Positions 49,401-59,502 of a DNA stretch of 64,000 bases are shown piece after piece. The stretch's first letter is position 1. Each line of letters starts with the position of its first letter. This DNA is from Takakia lepidozioides (taxonomy: Eukaryota; Streptophyta; Takakiopsida; Takakiales; Takakiaceae): positions 9,422,001-9,486,000 of the forward strand of contig CM060734.1 of NCBI GenBank assembly GCA_030704615.1, read 5' to 3'. Below the pieces are notes generated by a model. The model saw only the letters and a list, made by a program, of their open reading frames with translations, ran no database searches and had not been told where the DNA came from. Made by a program: the position numbers and the translations under genes.

Positions 49401-50019
49401 AGATGCTGCGGTGTGGATGGCCTTGCTTGGTGCCTGCAGAATCCATGGCAATGTGGAGATGGCCGAACGTGCAGCAACATCTATTCTCAAGTGGGATGAA
49501 CAGGATGCTGCAACTTATGTGTTGCTCTCAAACATCTATGCCGCAGCTGGCAGGTGGGACGATAGTGCAAAGGTGAGAAAAATGATGAAGGTCAGAGGGG
49601 TTAGAAAGGAGCCAGGTCGCTGCTGCATTGTTGTTGGCAACCGGGTGCACACCTTTGTTGTAGATGACAAATTGCATCCCCAAATTAAGGAAATCCATGC
49701 TGAGCTGAGAAGATTGTCTGCGCAGATGAAGGAGGCAGGATATGTGCCTGACACAAGCTTTGTATTGCATGATGTGGGGGAGGAGCAAAAGGAATTTGCT
49801 CTTTGCTACCACAGTGAGAAGCTGGCCATTGGTTTTGGGCTGATCAGCATGGCCGCTAGGACTCCTCTTCGTCTCATCAAGAATCTTCGGGTGTGTGGTG
49901 ACTGCCACACCTCCACCAAGTTCATCTCAAAGATTGTTGGCCGAGCAATTGTTGTGCGGGACGCTCACCGCTTTCACCACTTTGAAGATGGGATTTGTTC
50001 TTGTGGGGATTACTGGTGA
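46477..50019 (+). CDS. PLS-class pentatricopeptide repeat protein with E and DYW domains
   Basis: Predicted organelle RNA-binding protein; DYW-class PPRs perform site-specific C-to-U editing in mitochondria or plastids. The single exon encodes 1180 aa. The first ATG in the frame is used; the N-terminus is not a clear transit peptide and the true start could be the ATG giving MTTAFERG. PPR motifs run from about residue 85. From about 47000 to 49120, seven units of 303 bp (101 aa, one P-L-S triplet) are nearly identical, each with ETYEQMM.EGV.P..IT, CNACASLAALEKGKEVH and MYAKC.SIEDAKGVF. The E domain (VWMALLGACRIHGNVEMAER) follows. The PG-box is altered: RKEPGRCCIVV instead of a GCSWIEV-type end. 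DYW deaminase residues are present: HSE at about 1112-1114, CGDCH at about 1140-1144 and a final CSCGDYW. Upstream and downstream are unrelated genes. Confidence 0.95.
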   Translation: MWVQIHPRGPDFKHKITYDSLWINSYKKPAWVDGQLEAAAAAAQLTKSGSSAMTTAFERGPREGVHNPSSGTSGHVRMLCEAGLLKEALQTLHQGGISADSDTYVCLLHTCIKMKGLEAGKQVHTHIIQSGFKPNVFLHNTLVNMYVKCGSIVDAHQVFNRMPERSLITWNILMAGFTKHGRGMNALETYEQMMWEGVKPNHITFVSVCNACASLAALEKGKEVHSDILKAGIVPDVILNTALVDMYAKCRSIEDAKGVFDNMADRNVVSWNAMIAGYARQGLRMEALETYEQMFREGVQPNHITFVCVCNACASLAATEKGKEVHSDIVKAGIVPDVILNTALVDMYAKCRSIEDAKGVFNNMAERNVVSWNAMIAGYAQQGFGMEALETYEQMIQEGVKPDHITLVCVCNACASLAALEKGKEVHGDIVKAGIVPDVILNTALMNMYAKCGSIEDAKGVFDNMAEPDVVSWSTMIAGYAQQGCGMEALETYEQMMQEGVMPDHITFVCVCNACASLAALEKGKEVHDDIIKAGIVPNVVLNTALMNMYAQCGSIEDSKGVFENMAERDVVSWSTMIAGYAQQGCEMEALETYEQMMREGVKPNHITFVCVCNACASLAALEKGKEVHGDIVKSGIVPDVILNTAMVDMYAKCWSIEDAKGVFDNMAERDVVAWNAMIAGYAQYGCGIEALETYEQMMREGVKPNWITFIGVCNACVSLAALEKGKEVHGDIIKVAIVPDVILNTALVDMYAKCGSIKDAKGVFDNMAERNVVSWNAMIAGYTQHGCGMEALEMYKQMMQEGVKPDPITFLCVCNACVCLAALEKGKEVHGDIVKAGIVPDVVLNTALMNMYAKCGSIEDAKGVFDIMAERDVVSWNAMIAGYAQHGCHREALQLFEGMQKEGLKPDSIAFLCVLSACSHAGLLDEGRRYFDSLSKDHGVTLTAKHFGCMVDLLGRAGQLDDAEDLINKMPMKPDAAVWMALLGACRIHGNVEMAERAATSILKWDEQDAATYVLLSNIYAAAGRWDDSAKVRKMMKVRGVRKEPGRCCIVVGNRVHTFVVDDKLHPQIKEIHAELRRLSAQMKEAGYVPDTSFVLHDVGEEQKEFALCYHSEKLAIGFGLISMAARTPLRLIKNLRVCGDCHTSTKFISKIVGRAIVVRDAHRFHHFEDGICSCGDYW

Positions 50020-51050
50020 AATGATGTTTTTCTGGAAAGGTGGGAGTGTCTTGCTTCATTCATGGATCTGTGTAGCTACACAGTTCATCCACCATTTCCT
50101 GAGAATATTGACCATGATGTACTGTTGAGGGCCTGCTTGTTCAGAGGCCTCTGCAAACCATAATGTACCAGATGTTGAACCATACATATCGTTTGATCCA
50201 AAGGAACAATATCAAGATGTTTGTTTCCGCCTGCTGCAGACAGTTCCCTTCATTTCTGACAGTCTGTCATCCATGTCCTCCTCTTCTGGAGTGTCTCTCA
50301 GGGTGCTTTTACAGTCAAACGCATCACAATTTTTGCAAAATGTGCTTGATCGTCTGAATCTCCTGTTGGTGACTTCCAATGAACTTGCTCTGAATTCATA
50401 AACTTTCAAAACGTCACTGTAAATACATCAGAAATTTCCCTCCCTTTGCAAATGATGTGCCTAAAGACAACCAAATGAATAATTTCAGAGCCCAATGAAA
50501 ATCTGTGATGGCCCACATCTACGCCACCTCACTTTCTCCATGGCAGATGAAACCTGGATTTAAACTAGGAGTAATGAATAGGCACTCCAAACTTGATTTG
50601 TGTTCTACTTCATGCACTCTTCATAGAGAGTTCTGCAATAGTGAGCGAAAGAGAACACCTTTTTTGGGGGGGCATTTTTTATTGGTCCAAATTTTGGCGG
50701 GGGAGTAGCCGTGGGATGCTGGAAGCCGCAGAACAAAATTGAGCCAAAAACAAAATCGATACGTGCCAGAAACCCCCACTGAAAGGCAGTGCAAACCTAT
50801 TTATTGGCTTAAAATAGATTTGAATTCAATTAAAAATGTGGAATGGCTTGAGGGGGGAGCGCGTCGATGGGGAGGCAAATGATTTATTCGTCTGTTGTGT
50901 CTCCGCACATGTGTCGCGCACGTGCGGGCAAAAGAGGGGCTTCAACCACAACCGTTCAATGGGTGCAATAGCCGTGTCTGGCTTTGAAAGAATTAGATCG
51001 TTTGCTGTCCATCATAGGTAACGATGGGGAAGGAAGCTTGGATATGTCTA
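50020..51050. other. Downstream and intergenic DNA
   Basis: Holds the likely PPR 3' UTR and the TPEEEDM segment (50230-50409, minus). No other coding is seen. From about 51050 on, the DNA reads as degraded gypsy gag. Confidence 0.45.
50230..50409 (-). repeat. Dispersed coding-like segment (TPEEEDM), copy 2
   Basis: Minus-strand reading FRRSSTFCKNCDAFDCKSTL, then RDTPEEEDMDDRLSEMK. It matches plus-strand 29740-29875 in the second half. The frame is open at both ends of the match and shows no start or splice evidence. Confidence 0.55.
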
Positions 51051-51253
51051 TGGTTCAGTCCCAGAACTCTGATCTGTCTCCCGATGATCATGCCGAGTCA
51101 TCTGTTGTTACTCCTTCGGAGCTGTTGATCAAACTCCCAAAGAGACCCCTGTGATCAATGAACCTGCTGCTCTAAATCAAGATGCTTCGCGACCCAGGCT
51201 GAACCTGAACATCTCTGCCACCCGAGACAAGCAATCCGAGTCACATCAATGAA

Positions 51254-54160
51254 TTGATCAGTGAGGTACCTTCTGAGCCGAGAGAGAAAGTGGGAAATGA
51301 GGGTTATTTGCATGACATTGAAGGAGAAGAGCCCACTGCCTGTGAATTAGAAGGATTGAGGGAATTAAGTGAGGCTATGCTAGCCAAGTGTCCTTCATTG
51401 CTCAGGATTGTGGTCAATCAAGCTAACGCCTTAGATATTGTTCAGAAATCAGTCCCTACCACTGCTCCAAAGGCTATTGTCCCCAAGATTCAGGCTCAGG
51501 CGCCATTCCCTGGGTATAAGATAGGTGATGACTTCCTTGACTTTCTAGAATTTTTTGAGAGCACAGCCAAATTAAATGGAGTCCCCCATGACTTTAAAAT
51601 CCTTTCGTTCAAAATAGCTCTCAAGGGATCAGCCAGGACCCTTCTCAATGCTGACATTGTGGATGAAAAGGATCCGACATGGGAAAGAGTCAAGCAAAGT
51701 GGCTGCAAATTGTTTAAACCAGATGAGCTGCCATTGGAGGTCTTTGGTAAGCTCTATCACCGAAATTTCAAAGAAGGTGAGCCCCTCTGGCATATTAGGA
51801 TGTACCTTGATATTAAGGTGGCAACTACTGAGAATTTCAAAGGACTTGAGGAAACAGCTCGAATGATCAAGTTGTTCTTTTGGCAAGGCTTGCCTGCTTC
51901 TGTTCAGACTTGAGCTCGGCAAAAGGTGTTCGCTGATGATGATCATATGGTCAAGGAGGTAGAAATTAAAATGAAAGAGCTGGCTGGTATATAGTATCAA
52001 GGCACCTAGGAAAGAGGTAAGGTTTACCACAAATTCTCAGCCAAGCTCGGACAAGGACTCTGAACGCCCTCACAGTTCCAAGGCTTATGTGTCACCTCCT
52101 CTACAGGCTGCTCGCGCTGAATACCATGAGGCCTTATCAAAAAGGATAGATGGCTTGGAGATTGACCTTGACATCAAGATTACTAACTTTAAGGCTAACC
52201 CGGGTTGGGTGTCTAAGCCAGCTATTGCAGCAGCAACTCCACCTTCTTCAAACAGGGGTAAAACCCAAAAGGGAAACTCCTACCAGCAACAAGGAGCTCA
52301 TTGTTTCATATGTACTGAGGATCCTAACCATGTGTCAAGGTTTTGTCCTTTTAGACCTTCCTACCATGTTGAGTGCCTTCCAGAAAGGCATGGGTGCTTT
52401 AAACGAATGAGGTCTCCCAAGAACAGGGGGTGGGAGATCGCACAAAAGTGAAGCGCCATGTTAATTCTCCAACCATGGCATGGGTTGTTTTGTCAACTAT
52501 TTTTAAGGTTCTACAATATTGCGAGCTCAGCTGCGAGCTCAGGCAAGATCTTATCTCCCCTTTGATGACTCAGTGCCACATGGGACAACTGAAATTTCCT
52601 TGTGTCATTGACATCGGCTGCACGGTCTCTGCCATTTCCTTGAAGTAGTTAGGGTCCTTGGTCTGAAACTTAGCTCAGCTGTTGGCATGGAGGTGATGAT
52701 TGCGGATGGCCCCTCTTATGAACCATTGGGGCTGGTTGCTATACTTATAGGGATCCATGGCAAGGAGGTACTAACGACTTACATTGCACAATGGGCAATC
52801 AATTTTTATTGGGGCAGAACTGGATGAAAGGGGCAGCCGCTACTCTGGATCTAAGTGACAGCACCATGAGTTCAAGAAAGGAAGCTGTAGTACCAGCCCT
52901 CACCACTATTCAAGTAGTGCTAGGTCAGGCCAAGGCAAACCATTTTGTACTAAGGACCACAGTAGAGGAGGTAAGGAAGCACAGTGGTGACAAGGTAACT
53001 TGGGCTCAATTCATGCAAATGGAAGCCATGTCTGACACTCTGATGCAGTGGACTATACCTGGAATCAAACAAAAAGGGGGACATCCTATTCCTATAAGGA
53101 ACAACTCCACTCTCATTCGTACTTGTGCTGATTTTACGATTCTTGCCATGTCACATTAAATTATGGTGCCGCCTGGGCAGGCATGCCTTTATCCAAAGGG
53201 CTATTTCCTGGAAACCCGAGGTTGGCAGAGGTTGTCATTGCAAAAACATTGCATGATAGCCTCTCTGGTGGTGGATCGTGGGTTCAAAAGAGAGTTAAAG
53301 TTCTTGGTTGCTAACCCCGAAAGACTGCCTGTCACTGTGAGGAAAGGACAGGTTTAGCTCGTGTATCAGTGACTCCCCTTGATGACATCTCAGAGATATA
53401 AGAGGGGTTTACATTGCAGGAGTTGGGTCTGGTCAACAATGATGCTGAGGCCTTGGTAGCCTTTGTCAGGTATTCTGCACCCCCGCAATTGAATCATCCT
53501 CATAGTTGTGATGGAGAATACCTTGCCGAAATCATGCAGACCATCAAGGTGGGGGAGCTAAAAGAAGAACAGATGATCAGACTTAAAGATGTCATAAAAA
53601 GGAATGCAGATGTGTTCAGCAAGGGACCCACGGATATTGGCAGGACTACGCTGATTGAACGTAACATTGAGAGTGATGGCAAGCCTATTAAGCAATATGC
53701 CTATTGGGAGAGTGTCAAAGAAAGGTCCAATATAATCCAAGAAGAGGTCACGAGAATGTTGGATGTTGGTGTCATATGTCCTTCTATATCACCTAGGGCC
53801 AGTCCCATTGTTCTAATTGGCAAGAAAGATGATAGCACTCGGTTTTGTGTTGATTTTAGGAGATTGAATGCAAATATAACAAACATATTCTTGGGGCATT
53901 TGTTGACAGCTGAAGGTCTGAAACCAGACGCCACAAACCTTGAGTCTGTCTGGAACTTCCCCACACCAACTGACAAGCATTGTGTGAAGTCCTTCCTGGG
54001 TTTAGCTTCCAGCTACTACAGGAGGTTTATCAAAGATTTTGCCAAGATGGCTAATGCTTGACCAAGCTGTTGTCCAAAGACATCCATTTCTCTTGGGATG
54101 ATGCCCAATACCATGCCAAGTTGCTAGGCTGAAGGTAGCCCTGACCACAATTCCTATTTT
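51254..54160 (+). pseudogene. Ty3/gypsy gag-pol pseudogene with deleted RT core
   Basis: Gag at 51254-51913 (FLDFLEFFESTAKLNGVP, LPLEVFGKLYHRNF, ARMIKLFFWQGLPASVQ) ends at a TGA. Its continuation is in broken frames with a zinc-knuckle-like CFICTEDPNHVSRFC near 52300 (C-x2-C-x5-H-x4-C, one residue longer than usual). A protease-like VIDIGCTVSAIS near 52600 has lost the D[ST]G triad. The pol frame 53414-54061 holds the pre-RT segment and RT start (ASPIVLIGKKDD, RFCVDFRRLNANI), then jumps to FLGHLLTAEGLKPD. So the middle of RT, including the YxDD motif, is deleted. RNase H start (KSFLGLASSYYRRFIKDFAK, LSKDIHFSWDD) follows a stop. A small direct-repeat element interrupts it at about 54162. Confidence 0.85.
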
Positions 54161-54161
54161 G

Positions 54162-54729
54162 GTTGTTGTGCACCTAAGCATCGTGCCACAACATACACCG
54201 CTGTCTATCACACATTCTAAGCACACAATCCTATATAGCTGTGTCACAATGATAAGAGATGAGAAATGGGGAAAGTGGAAGAGAATGAAAACTCTCAAAG
54301 CATGAAGCAATCACACTAAGAACAAGCCCTAGTCCTTCAAAGTGAAATCCATTCTATCACATAAACTAAGTCAAGCCAAGGCACCTTTGCTAAGGAAATC
54401 CACCCTACAAAGCCATCAACACACTCCCTCTCAATACCTAGAGCTATGGAAGTGAGAGAGCCTCATGGAGGCTCAACTACAAAAGATCAACCCTCACAAG
54501 GGGGAAACCATCCCACGTCCAAGTGAGGCTTGACACCTCACTTGGCATATGAGACCAAATGAAGTCCCAACACACAAAATACAAATATAAATATCCAAAA
54601 TGTCCTAGTTAACTAGAAGTAGGTAATTCTAGTTAACCATGATTAAAACCATGACAGTTGTCGTGCACCTAAGCATCGTGCCACAACATACATCGCTGTC
54701 TATTCTAAGCACACAATCCTATAAAGCTA
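54162..54729. mobile_element. TRIM-like element with short direct terminal repeats
   Basis: 54162-54249 and 54657-54729 are direct copies containing GTGCACCTAAGCATCGTGCC and GCACACAATCCTATA. They bracket about 400 bp without coding (GAGATGAGAAATGGGGAAAG ... CATGATTAAAACC). It interrupts gypsy RNase H. The arms vaguely resemble the reverse complement of the R1 end (ACAAC.ACATCG words). It could also be a duplicated insertion of another repeat. Confidence 0.45.
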
Positions 54730-54985
54730 TGCCACAATCGCCCCCCAGCTGGTGATTAGGTCCCTCTAACACCGGATAGCTGACAAGTATCCATCTCAAT
54801 AATATCGTCGTTTGGTCTTCAATCGCACATGTTCCAATTTTCTAAAGTCTATGGATCAAAAGGCCGGGTGTAAAGAGAGCCCCATCGTTAGTCGTCTGCC
54901 TGCATGATCTTCAATTTAGTATCCATGGCGTTGAGTTCCCACCAGCTAGACCTTTGATCACTTGTCAATCTCACCATTGTCATGC
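54730..54985. other. No gene seen
   Basis: Short non-coding stretch between the direct-repeat element and the integrase/PHD relic. Confidence 0.4.
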
Positions 54986-54988
54986 CTA

Positions 54989-55578
<590 letters not shown>

Positions 55579-55589
55579 CTGTTAAATAA

Positions 55590-55778
55590 TTATAAATGAT
55601 TAATAATCTGTGCACGCGTGTGAGCATGCACGAGTCCTGTTACAAATTCGTCGATGGTGGAAAATAAGCAATTCACCTTGCAGTATGAACAGCTAAGCGC
55701 TGCGGGCTTCTTGATGAACCAACCTTTCAATTTATGAACATCTATATCTCTAGCGATTTGAATCCTGATTGCCTGCAT
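55590..55778 (-). other. Possible orphan exon
   Basis: A minus-strand frame with IRIQIARDIDVHKLKGWFIK and AALSCSYCK, ending at a GTGAATTG that could be a splice donor. Composition looks protein-like but I recognise no family. It lies between the PHD relic and the first family-2 palindrome. Confidence 0.3.
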
Positions 55779-56054
55779 CTCAGTGAAAGTTTAGTTCTAG
55801 TTGATTGTATTTTACGCACATAGCACGGGATATCTCCCGTGCTACAGATACTTGACTATTGCATATGTCAAGTTATTTTACCACTAGTGTGAAACTAGCT
55901 AGGAAATAGCTAGCTTTTACATATTGACATTTGGGATTGGCCCAAGTGTCAATCCAGGGGTCAAGGCAGATTTAGGCCCTGGAGTGGTTATCTTCGCGGC
56001 AAGCGCGGGAGGCTCATCTTTCTCGAGTTGAGCCTCACCGCGCCTAGCTATGGC

Positions 56055-56396
56055 GCCGTAGTGTGGATTCCCCATGGCGTGGGGTGCACTTGGCTTGACT
56101 TGTATTTGAGTGATGAGGTTATATATGCATGAGTTTATGCTTCAGCTTTGTGAGCTCGCATGAGCTTGTGCTTGTATTCTTCCTCTTTATCATTGTGTGG
56201 ACTAGTGACTGCCATAGTGGGCAGCGTAGTGGCAGCCTAGTGACTGACTAGTTGTAGCCTAGTGGTTGGACTAGTGGCTGGACTAGTGGTGGACTAGTGG
56301 TATACTAGTGGTGTACTAGTGTGTGGTGTGCACATGTGTTGTGTGGTTTTGGACAACGATGTAGTTGTGTAGCGATATGTATGCGCACGACACATA
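56055..56396. repeat. Dispersed repeat R1, copy B
   Basis: Ordered match to 1-184. This copy is longer because of the TAGTGG minisatellite at about 56203-56326 (GGACTAGTGG units) inserted between the CTTTATCATTGTG and GTGTTGTGTGGTTT blocks. Confidence 0.65.
56203..56326. repeat. GACTAGTGG minisatellite
   Basis: Ten or so irregular units of CTAGTGG, GGACTAGTGGT and related words. It is absent from R1 copy A, so it expanded in this copy only. Confidence 0.75.
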
Positions 56397-56399
56397 CTG

Positions 56400-57880
56400 G
56401 ACATGATTAATATTCTCATTCACCATAGCGCTCATTGAATAATATAGTTATGAGTCCCAATTTGGTTCGTTATCTGATAAGGATATGTCGGGGTCCGAAT
56501 ATCGTATTTTCTTCCCTAGCGGAATGTCCTTATATATATCTATTTCAACGGTGGCCCCTTCTTAATCTGAAGTTGTAAATTGTATCCTTGCAATGTTGTT
56601 ATTGATTTCAGGTGTAACACGGAAGGTCTCCCGTGGTATGTCTCGTTGTTTTTCTTAATATTACTTACTGGATTCTTTTTTGATCTGCGAACAAATTGCT
56701 TTGGTTCTGATCTCCAAAATTTTGAATTTTTGAATGGCCAGTGGATGTGAATGGTTGTACATTTTACTTTGTTTCCGTCTGATGGTTCCACGCATTTTGT
56801 ATGTCGAACGACCGATTTCCCATGGTGGTTGATGGTTTTCTCCCTTACACATAGTGCTCGGGAGATGTCCCGTGCTACAGTGACTTGACTATTTCCGATC
56901 ATGATTATTATATTTTTCTTAGAGCTCATTGTAGAATAAAATAAGGATTTGCAAATGTTTTCATTTTCTGAAGATGATGAGGATTTTGTCTGGTCCAAAA
57001 CCTTCATATCTTCCCTTGCGGAATGTCGTTCACTACTCCGATTTTAACGGTGGCGCCTTATGACGCCGACGTTCTAAATTGTATTTTCGCGATTGTGCTA
57101 TTGATTTCAGTTGTAGCACGGGAGATCTCCCCTACTATGTCTCGACGTCTATTCGGTATTTTTTGGATTTTTATTTGATATTCGGAGGGTGACAAATAAC
57201 TATTGTCTTACCAGACAGTTTTAATTTCTGGATGACCAGTTCATGTGAATGTTTCTAGATCTTATTTTCTTTTAATTTGACAGCTCGACGCTTTTCGTAT
57301 TGAGCACGGGAGATCTCCCCTGGTGGGGGGAGGTCTGAAAGCACCAGCAGCAAGCTGACATTGTACTTGAAATTGTATTTGACATTGTATCTGGCCTTGT
57401 ATTTGACGGTTCAATGCATTTCGTTTGTTATTTCATGTCCTCAATGTGACAAAGATTTTTCTATCCCTTAAGTTTCAAAATTCAAAAACATTATTTCAAT
57501 GTTTCTACCAATAATTTTGAGTCACGACCCATTGTGGTTTTAAAGCTCTTACTTTGTTTTTTATATGATATTGACATGCATTTGTTACGTTTTCACGGGA
57601 AAGCTCCTCTCATCTTCTCTCCCTTCCCCTCCGTGAATATACTCACGAGCGATCTTCTCAAATTCAACATAGGTGTCTTGTTTGTAATTTATTTTGCAAA
57701 CGCCGATGCTACTTTTCAGACCAATCCTGGAAAATCCAAAACTTGTAAGCTTTAATGCATTGTTAATACTGAATATAGTTTTTTTTTCCATTATTGTCGT
57801 CAAATTAGCACGGGAGATCTCCCGTGCATCTCTCTACACTGTGCTTAATCAGACTCACTTTGATCGTTCGCAGCATATAG
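56400..57880. other. No supported gene; palindromes only
   Basis: No frame here resembles a known protein. Five family-2 palindromes lie in this stretch. It may be introns or flanks of the minus-strand gene that ends at 57883. Confidence 0.4.
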
Positions 57881-57882
57881 AT

Positions 57883-58847
57883 TTACTTTCGCTTTAACTG
57901 CTTCGGCATTTCCAATACGTCTAGAGCTCCACTTGGAGGTGTTCTTCCGAGGTCCCATTGTCCACAATTCGTATGTATCCACTTTGGTGGATCAGATTCA
58001 TTGAACTCCCAAGCTTTGTCCCAACAGTTTCTATACCTGTCCACATCCTCCGCTGCATCACCTTTAGGTCTCCACCACTCCAGAAGGACTTGCCAATATC
58101 TCTCATCTGAACGGTCACAAACAACATCTGAGATTGCCACACCCATTCAAACTGGATATGTCTCTGTGTCTGGTGGTCAAACAAGTATGAAGTTTCCAAT
58201 TTCAATATTTTTGAATGGGTTGATCGGCTCTTTAGGTCTCTGACTCTTTGGCCCACAATAGGGAGCTGGTTGTGATCTTCCTCCTCTGACTCCTCCCGAC
58301 TCTCATATTCAACCCTAATCCCATCTTTGTCATGGCTATCTTTCCACAGAGTCGAAGGCCAAAACCCCTCCTTCAGCTTGTCCTTTGGCTCAGGCAATGG
58401 CTTACCAAGTTCAAGTAGAACATCCTTCCAATACTCATCATAGTTCTTCATGATATTTTCGTAGTTCTTGTCGAGATCCATCCCAAGTCTCCAGAATTCC
58501 CGGTACTTCGAAAGGTCATTTACAATACTGGCATTTTTTGGCGTCTGGCTTTATTCCCCAAATAGGCTGCAGTGGAACAGGTTCCGGGACCCCCTGGGGT
58601 AGCAGGGGAGATCTCCCGTCCTCAGCAACCTTCCACATTTTGACAACACCCGACTTCGGAAGCCAGTCAGCGTTGGTTACCAATTTCTTATACTTCATTA
58701 CAGGCCAACCGTCACAATCCACATAGAACTTGAAGATGTGCATATCACTCATCCCGATTAGCGCATCGCTCCCATCAATAATATATCCAGTGAGCGCGGC
58801 AGCAAATCTCTTGCGCCGGAAGACACGAGTGACGGCCTCCTCTGGAG
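57883..58847 (-). pseudogene. Unknown gene, frameshifts and two in-frame TGAs; family-2 palindrome in its coding region
   Basis: Minus strand, after an acceptor-like CCTCCAG at about 58847: VTRVFRRKRFAAALTGYIID, SDMHIFKFYVDCDGWPVMKY and WKVAEDGRSPLLPQGVPEP. A shift in an A6 run near 58535 leads to DLSKYREFWRLGMDLDKN and EYWKDVLLELGKPLPEPKDK, then a charged stretch. A second shift near 58230 leads to EPINPFKNIEIGNFILV, TGA, PPDTETYPV, TGA, MGVAISDVV, YWQVLLEWWRPKGDA and WEFNESDPPKWIHTN, with a TAA at 57883. The last part, with a short beta-rich WW-containing block, hints at a small chromatin-reader or Tudor-like fold, but that is weak. Both TGAs can be CGA to TGA changes. The family is not recognised; possibly part of a mobile element. 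Confidence 0.45.
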
Positions 58848-59502
58848 GTCAAAGAAAGTTAATCATTCTAAGTGTTGTTGGTTTATTGTGCTATAAACCC
58901 AAGCCTGTTGGATCACAGAGGTTCCTTGAACATTTTCCTCATGCCAAAATTCCCTACGATTGGGACAATGTCGTTCCTCGTCCGGGTGTTCTGGAATTTC
59001 TTGAACTTGCGTTCAACCATTACCATGTGGGTATCTGGTCCTGTGGAGTTCAGCATATGGTGAGGCTCTTCTGGCATATCTTCTCCTGAAGAATATGGTC
59101 AGGAAATTTTGCTTTATCTGGTGTCGGGATATTTGCACCAAGTTTTCTGCTACATTGCCTCAACACAGCCGTTCTACATTAAGGACATTGTTGGTCTTTG
59201 GGAACACTTCGGGAGAAGTTCTAAGCCCTACGGCCTAAAAGGCCAAACGTTTTTTATTGATGATGAGCCCACCAAAGCCCTGAGCCCCTTTGAACACTGG
59301 TTTTTACCCAAGATCCTTTGATGGCACTCTAACGTCAATCGTCAAGGAGGGACGAGATTCTTTTGTTGAGGATCTTGTTGAGGCTTTATGGCCATTCCTT
59401 TCTGGCATGATGTCATCTCCGATAGTTCAAGAATACATGGAGGAGAATTACTGGAAGTGTGCAAATGTTCAGATGCCTGTCGATAGCTCTCACTCTGATT
59501 AA
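58848..59502 (+). pseudogene. FCP1/NIF-type HAD phosphatase-like domain, catalytic Asp lost
   Basis: Plus strand: KLIILSVVGLLCYKPKP (family form is KL..LD.NGLL), then FPHAKIPYDWDNVVPRPGVL, EFLELAFNHYHVGIWSCGVQ, a frame break at about 59070-59110, QPFYIKDIVGLWEHFG and TFFIDDEPTKALSPFEHW. A shift at about 59320 leads to EGRDSFVEDLVEALWPFLSG and a stop at 59502. This is the FCP1-homology/NLI-interacting-factor fold of RNA polymerase II CTD-type phosphatases. The nucleophile motif DxDx[TV], or plant D.NG, reads SVVG, so it could not be an active phosphatase even if the frame were whole. It starts exactly where the opposed pseudogene's coding ends. Confidence 0.65.
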
